Origin: Vibrio metoecus
Lineage (GTDB): Bacteria > Pseudomonadota > Gammaproteobacteria > Enterobacterales > Vibrionaceae
DNA: 64,000 nt
Assembly: GCF_009665255.1 (NCBI RefSeq)
Contig: NZ_CP035686.1
Coordinates: 372,001 to 436,000 of the forward strand
Direction of reading: 5' to 3'
Below, in pieces: positions 62,218 through 64,000 of this stretch (the stretch's first letter is position 1; each line of letters opens with the position of its first letter). A program made the position numbers and the translations under genes. Under the pieces are notes generated by a model. That model made no database searches. It saw only the letters and a program-made list of their open reading frames with translations, and was not told the DNA's origin.

Positions 62218-62799
62218 ATGGAAGAGATAATGTTGTTTCCACTTAGCTCCGTCGTACTTCCTGAAGGGAAAATGAAGCTGCGTATATTTGAGCCCCGCTA
62301 CCAGCGTATGGTGGCTCAATGCAGTAAAACGGGTAGTGGATTTGGCCTTTGCTTGTTCGATAGCAAGTCGAATAAAAATGCAAACGAATTATCTAAATTT
62401 GGGACTTTAGTCAAAATCGTTGATTTTGAAACGTTAAGCGATGGTCTGCTGGGTATCACCGTGGTTGGTATGCGTCGCTTTGTGATTCGTAAAGTTCGGG
62501 TTGAGTATGATGGCTTACGCATCGCAACGGTGCAGTGGTTGCCTGATTGGCCTAGTCAGGAGTTGTTAGCGAGGGAGCGTTTTTTAGGTGAACAACTGCA
62601 AGAAGTGTATCGACAGTTTCCACAAATCGGAGAACTACACAGCTTGTGTTTTTTTGATGATGCGAGTTGGGTCTGTCAACGTTGGCTTGAGCTGCTACCT
62701 TTAAGTAACGATCAATTTGATGTATTAGTGGGACAAACAGATTGCCATGCGGCCTTGGCTTTTTTGCAACGCACCATCGAATCGTATTTGGATACTTGA
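62218..62799 (+). CDS. LON substrate-binding domain protein
   Basis: A 193-residue protein consisting essentially of a Lon N-terminal (PUA-like) domain: LFPLSSVVLPEGKMKLRIFE, RYQRMV, FGLCLF, FGTLVKIVDFE and GMRRFVIRK. It has no AAA or protease domain. Such stand-alone domains are of unknown function and may bind unfolded proteins. ATG 62218 follows AAAGGAGTGAGTA. It shares a promoter type with the downstream ECF sigma gene, so it is a likely member of that regulon. Confidence 0.88.
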   Translation: MEEIMLFPLSSVVLPEGKMKLRIFEPRYQRMVAQCSKTGSGFGLCLFDSKSNKNANELSKFGTLVKIVDFETLSDGLLGITVVGMRRFVIRKVRVEYDGLRIATVQWLPDWPSQELLARERFLGEQLQEVYRQFPQIGELHSLCFFDDASWVCQRWLELLPLSNDQFDVLVGQTDCHAALAFLQRTIESYLDT

Positions 62800-62819
62800 A
62801 TAAATTTGTTGGTTAGGAT

Positions 62820-62847
62820 TGATCTTGAGTGGTAACCCTGACGTATA
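62820..62847 (+). promoter_or_regulatory. ECF-type promoter of the sigma/anti-sigma operon
   Basis: TGATC at 62820-62824, 17 bases, CGTATA at 62842-62847. Identical in both elements and spacing to the promoter of the upstream LON-domain gene, indicating autoregulation by the encoded ECF sigma factor. Confidence 0.65.
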
Positions 62848-62890
62848 GGCTAGCAAGGGTGTCTGTGTGAGTCATAAAGGATGCGTTTCT

Positions 62891-63475
62891 ATGTTTAATC
62901 CATCACCTCATACGTTTGGTCGCCAAGAGTGGCTCGACTGTATGGAAAAGGTCAAAAGCAGAGATAAGCAGGCGTTTGCTCTGGTTTTTAGCTATTACTC
63001 GCCCAAACTGAAGCAGTTTGTGATGAAGCATGTCGGGAGTGAACAGGTGGCGCTGGAGTTGGTTCAAGAGACCATGGCCACGGTTTGGCAAAAAGCGAGT
63101 TTATTTGATGGGCAGAAAAGCTCGTTAGCGACTTGGATTTACACTATCGCACGTAATTTGAGCTATGACTTATTGCGGCGCCAAAAAGGGCGTGATCCCT
63201 ATGTGCTTGCCGATGATATCTGGCCTGACGAATATTGTCCTCCCGATTTAGTTGACTACTACGCCCCGGAGCAAGATCTTCTCAAAGAACAAGTTAGGAA
63301 GTTTCTTGACCGATTGCCCGAATCTCAGCAGCAGGTGATCAAAGCGGTTTATTTAGAGGAAATACCACAACAGGATGTGGCCGATATGCTTGATATACCG
63401 TTGGGCACGGTGAAGTCACGTCTACGCCTTGCGGTCGAAAAGTTAAGATTATCAATGGATGCGGAGTCTGTATGA
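62891..63475 (+). CDS. ECF RNA polymerase sigma factor, RpoE/ChrR type (ECF11-like)
   Basis: A 194-residue ECF sigma factor: region 2 (LVFSYYSPKLKQFVMKHVGS, LVQETMATVWQKA, SSLATWIYTIARNLSYDLLR) and region 4 (LPESQQQVIKAVYLEEIPQQ, DVADMLDIPLGTVKSRLRLA). The sequence closely resembles R. sphaeroides RpoE, which directs the singlet-oxygen response. I prefer ATG 62891 because a start near 62854 predicted from the promoter leaves a proper leader; GTG 62867 would add eight residues. It overlaps chrR by four bases. Confidence 0.93.
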   Translation: MFNPSPHTFGRQEWLDCMEKVKSRDKQAFALVFSYYSPKLKQFVMKHVGSEQVALELVQETMATVWQKASLFDGQKSSLATWIYTIARNLSYDLLRRQKGRDPYVLADDIWPDEYCPPDLVDYYAPEQDLLKEQVRKFLDRLPESQQQVIKAVYLEEIPQQDVADMLDIPLGTVKSRLRLAVEKLRLSMDAESV

Positions 63476-64000
63476 GTTATCACCCGGATTATGCTTTGCT
63501 CGCCAATTACGTTGAGGGCGAATTAGATTGTGCGCATGGTCTTACCATTACTGCTCATTTAGAGATCTGCCCACATTGCCGCGATATCGTGCATGAAATT
63601 GAAGGCGAATTGGGTGAGCGACTCAATCAGCAATCGGCACAGGCCGTAGTTTTGCCTGCAGAAGCTGATTGGCAACATATGTTTGATTCGATCGTGGCGT
63701 TACCTCAACACCCAGCTGCACCGATAACCGTAAAAACGTGCCCAACCTTGGTAAAGGTCAACGGTAAGCAGATCGCTATTCCCAAGGCGCTGGCTCGCCT
63801 TGTCAAACAAGAACAAGCGTGGCGCAGTTATGGCGGCAAAGTGTTTAGTTTACCTTTGCGATCAGAAGAAAATGTACGAATGAATCTGATGTATATCAGC
63901 CAAGGTGTTTCGATTCCCCAACATACTCATAAGGGATTTGAGTCAACCTTGGTGCTGCATGGTGGATTCAGTGATGAAAACGGTCATTATGAAGTGGGTG
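63472..64000 (+). CDS. chrR: ChrR-type zinc/cupin anti-sigma factor (partial, runs off the end)
   Basis: The first 176 residues of a ChrR-family anti-sigma. The N-terminal zinc anti-sigma domain has HLEICPHC with the H-x3-C-x2-C ligands and binds the ECF sigma; a cupin domain follows (IPQHTHKGFESTLVLHGGF) that in R. sphaeroides ChrR is needed to sense singlet oxygen. It starts within the sigma stop codon (ATGA), so sigma and anti-sigma are made together. In V. cholerae a ChrR homologue has been linked, as I recall, to the blue-light photo-oxidative response. Confidence 0.92.
   Translation, partial: MSYHPDYALLANYVEGELDCAHGLTITAHLEICPHCRDIVHEIEGELGERLNQQSAQAVVLPAEADWQHMFDSIVALPQHPAAPITVKTCPTLVKVNGKQIAIPKALARLVKQEQAWRSYGGKVFSLPLRSEENVRMNLMYISQGVSIPQHTHKGFESTLVLHGGFSDENGHYEVG

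Noticed and set aside
1..64000. Genomic island, prophage, integron, CRISPR, IS element, tRNA or rRNA genes
   Set aside because: No integrase, transposase, regular direct-repeat array, attachment-site pair or cloverleaf/rRNA sequence was seen; gene content and order are core chromosomal.

Overview
The window is ordinary, densely coded chromosomal DNA from a gammaproteobacterium, almost certainly a Vibrio of the V. cholerae/V. mimicus group. This rests on gene order (thrABC, grcA, nfo, ung; deoCABD, serB, radA; recCBD, argA; panE, yajL), which from memory follows V. cholerae chromosome 1. It also rests on a NupC whose substrate residues fall at the positions known from the V. cholerae CNT structure, on the Vibrio-type porin OmpK, and on full-length ERIC repeats. 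No database was searched, so the species is inferred. I see no rRNA, tRNA, CRISPR, prophage or transposase.

Layout. 1-4.6 kb: the end of the threonine operon, the FNR-type grcA and the repair gene nfo. 4.6-10.2 kb: ung, a hemerythrin-like protein, a DUF3545 protein, an AGCS amino-acid symporter behind a long structured leader, yaaA, a DUF5363 miniprotein and the TatD-type nuclease yjjV. 10.3-16.5 kb: nucleoside uptake (nupC) and catabolism (deoC-deoA-deoB-deoD). 16.5-24.6 kb: smp/ytjB, serB, a double-PilZ c-di-GMP receptor, radA and a stand-alone second EF-G. 24.7-29 kb: an acyl-CoA synthetase, a GAF/HD-GYP protein and chrA. 29-33.8 kb: lacZ and galR with GalR operators, then ygjH.

33.8-43.5 kb: a cyclotransferase-like protein, a ZntB/CorA transporter, an RLAN/ATP-grasp ligase divergent from a GNAT-C39 peptidase fusion, nnrS with a sigma54/NorR-type control region, dapD, SOS-controlled yebG, and a LysR regulator divergent from a TDT-family transporter. 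Three full ERIC elements lie here. 43.7-53.2 kb: recC, recB and recD, without the ptrA that sits between recC and recB in E. coli. 53.6-61 kb: argA, a DUF2850 protein, mltA, tcdA-csdE, and the opposing panE-yajL-csdA operon. 61-64 kb: ompK, a LON-domain protein and an ECF sigma factor with its ChrR-type zinc/cupin anti-sigma; the window ends inside chrR.

The strongest observations beyond routine annotation are: (1) two identical promoter cores, TGATC-N17-CGTATA, before the LON-domain gene and before the ECF sigma gene, suggesting an autoregulated photo-oxidative-stress regulon; (2) the RLAN-ATP-grasp plus GNAT-C39 pair, a biochemically uncharacterised peptide-modification module with an ERIC element in its shared promoter region; (3) a perfect GalR operator on lacZ; (4) paired GT-N7-AC sites and a -24/-12 promoter before nnrS; (5) two FNR boxes 53 bp apart before grcA, the spacing I recall for E. 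coli yfiD; (6) a three-hairpin leader before the AGCS transporter that does not resemble the glycine riboswitch; (7) an HD-GYP protein with Asn in place of a conserved metal-ligand Asp.
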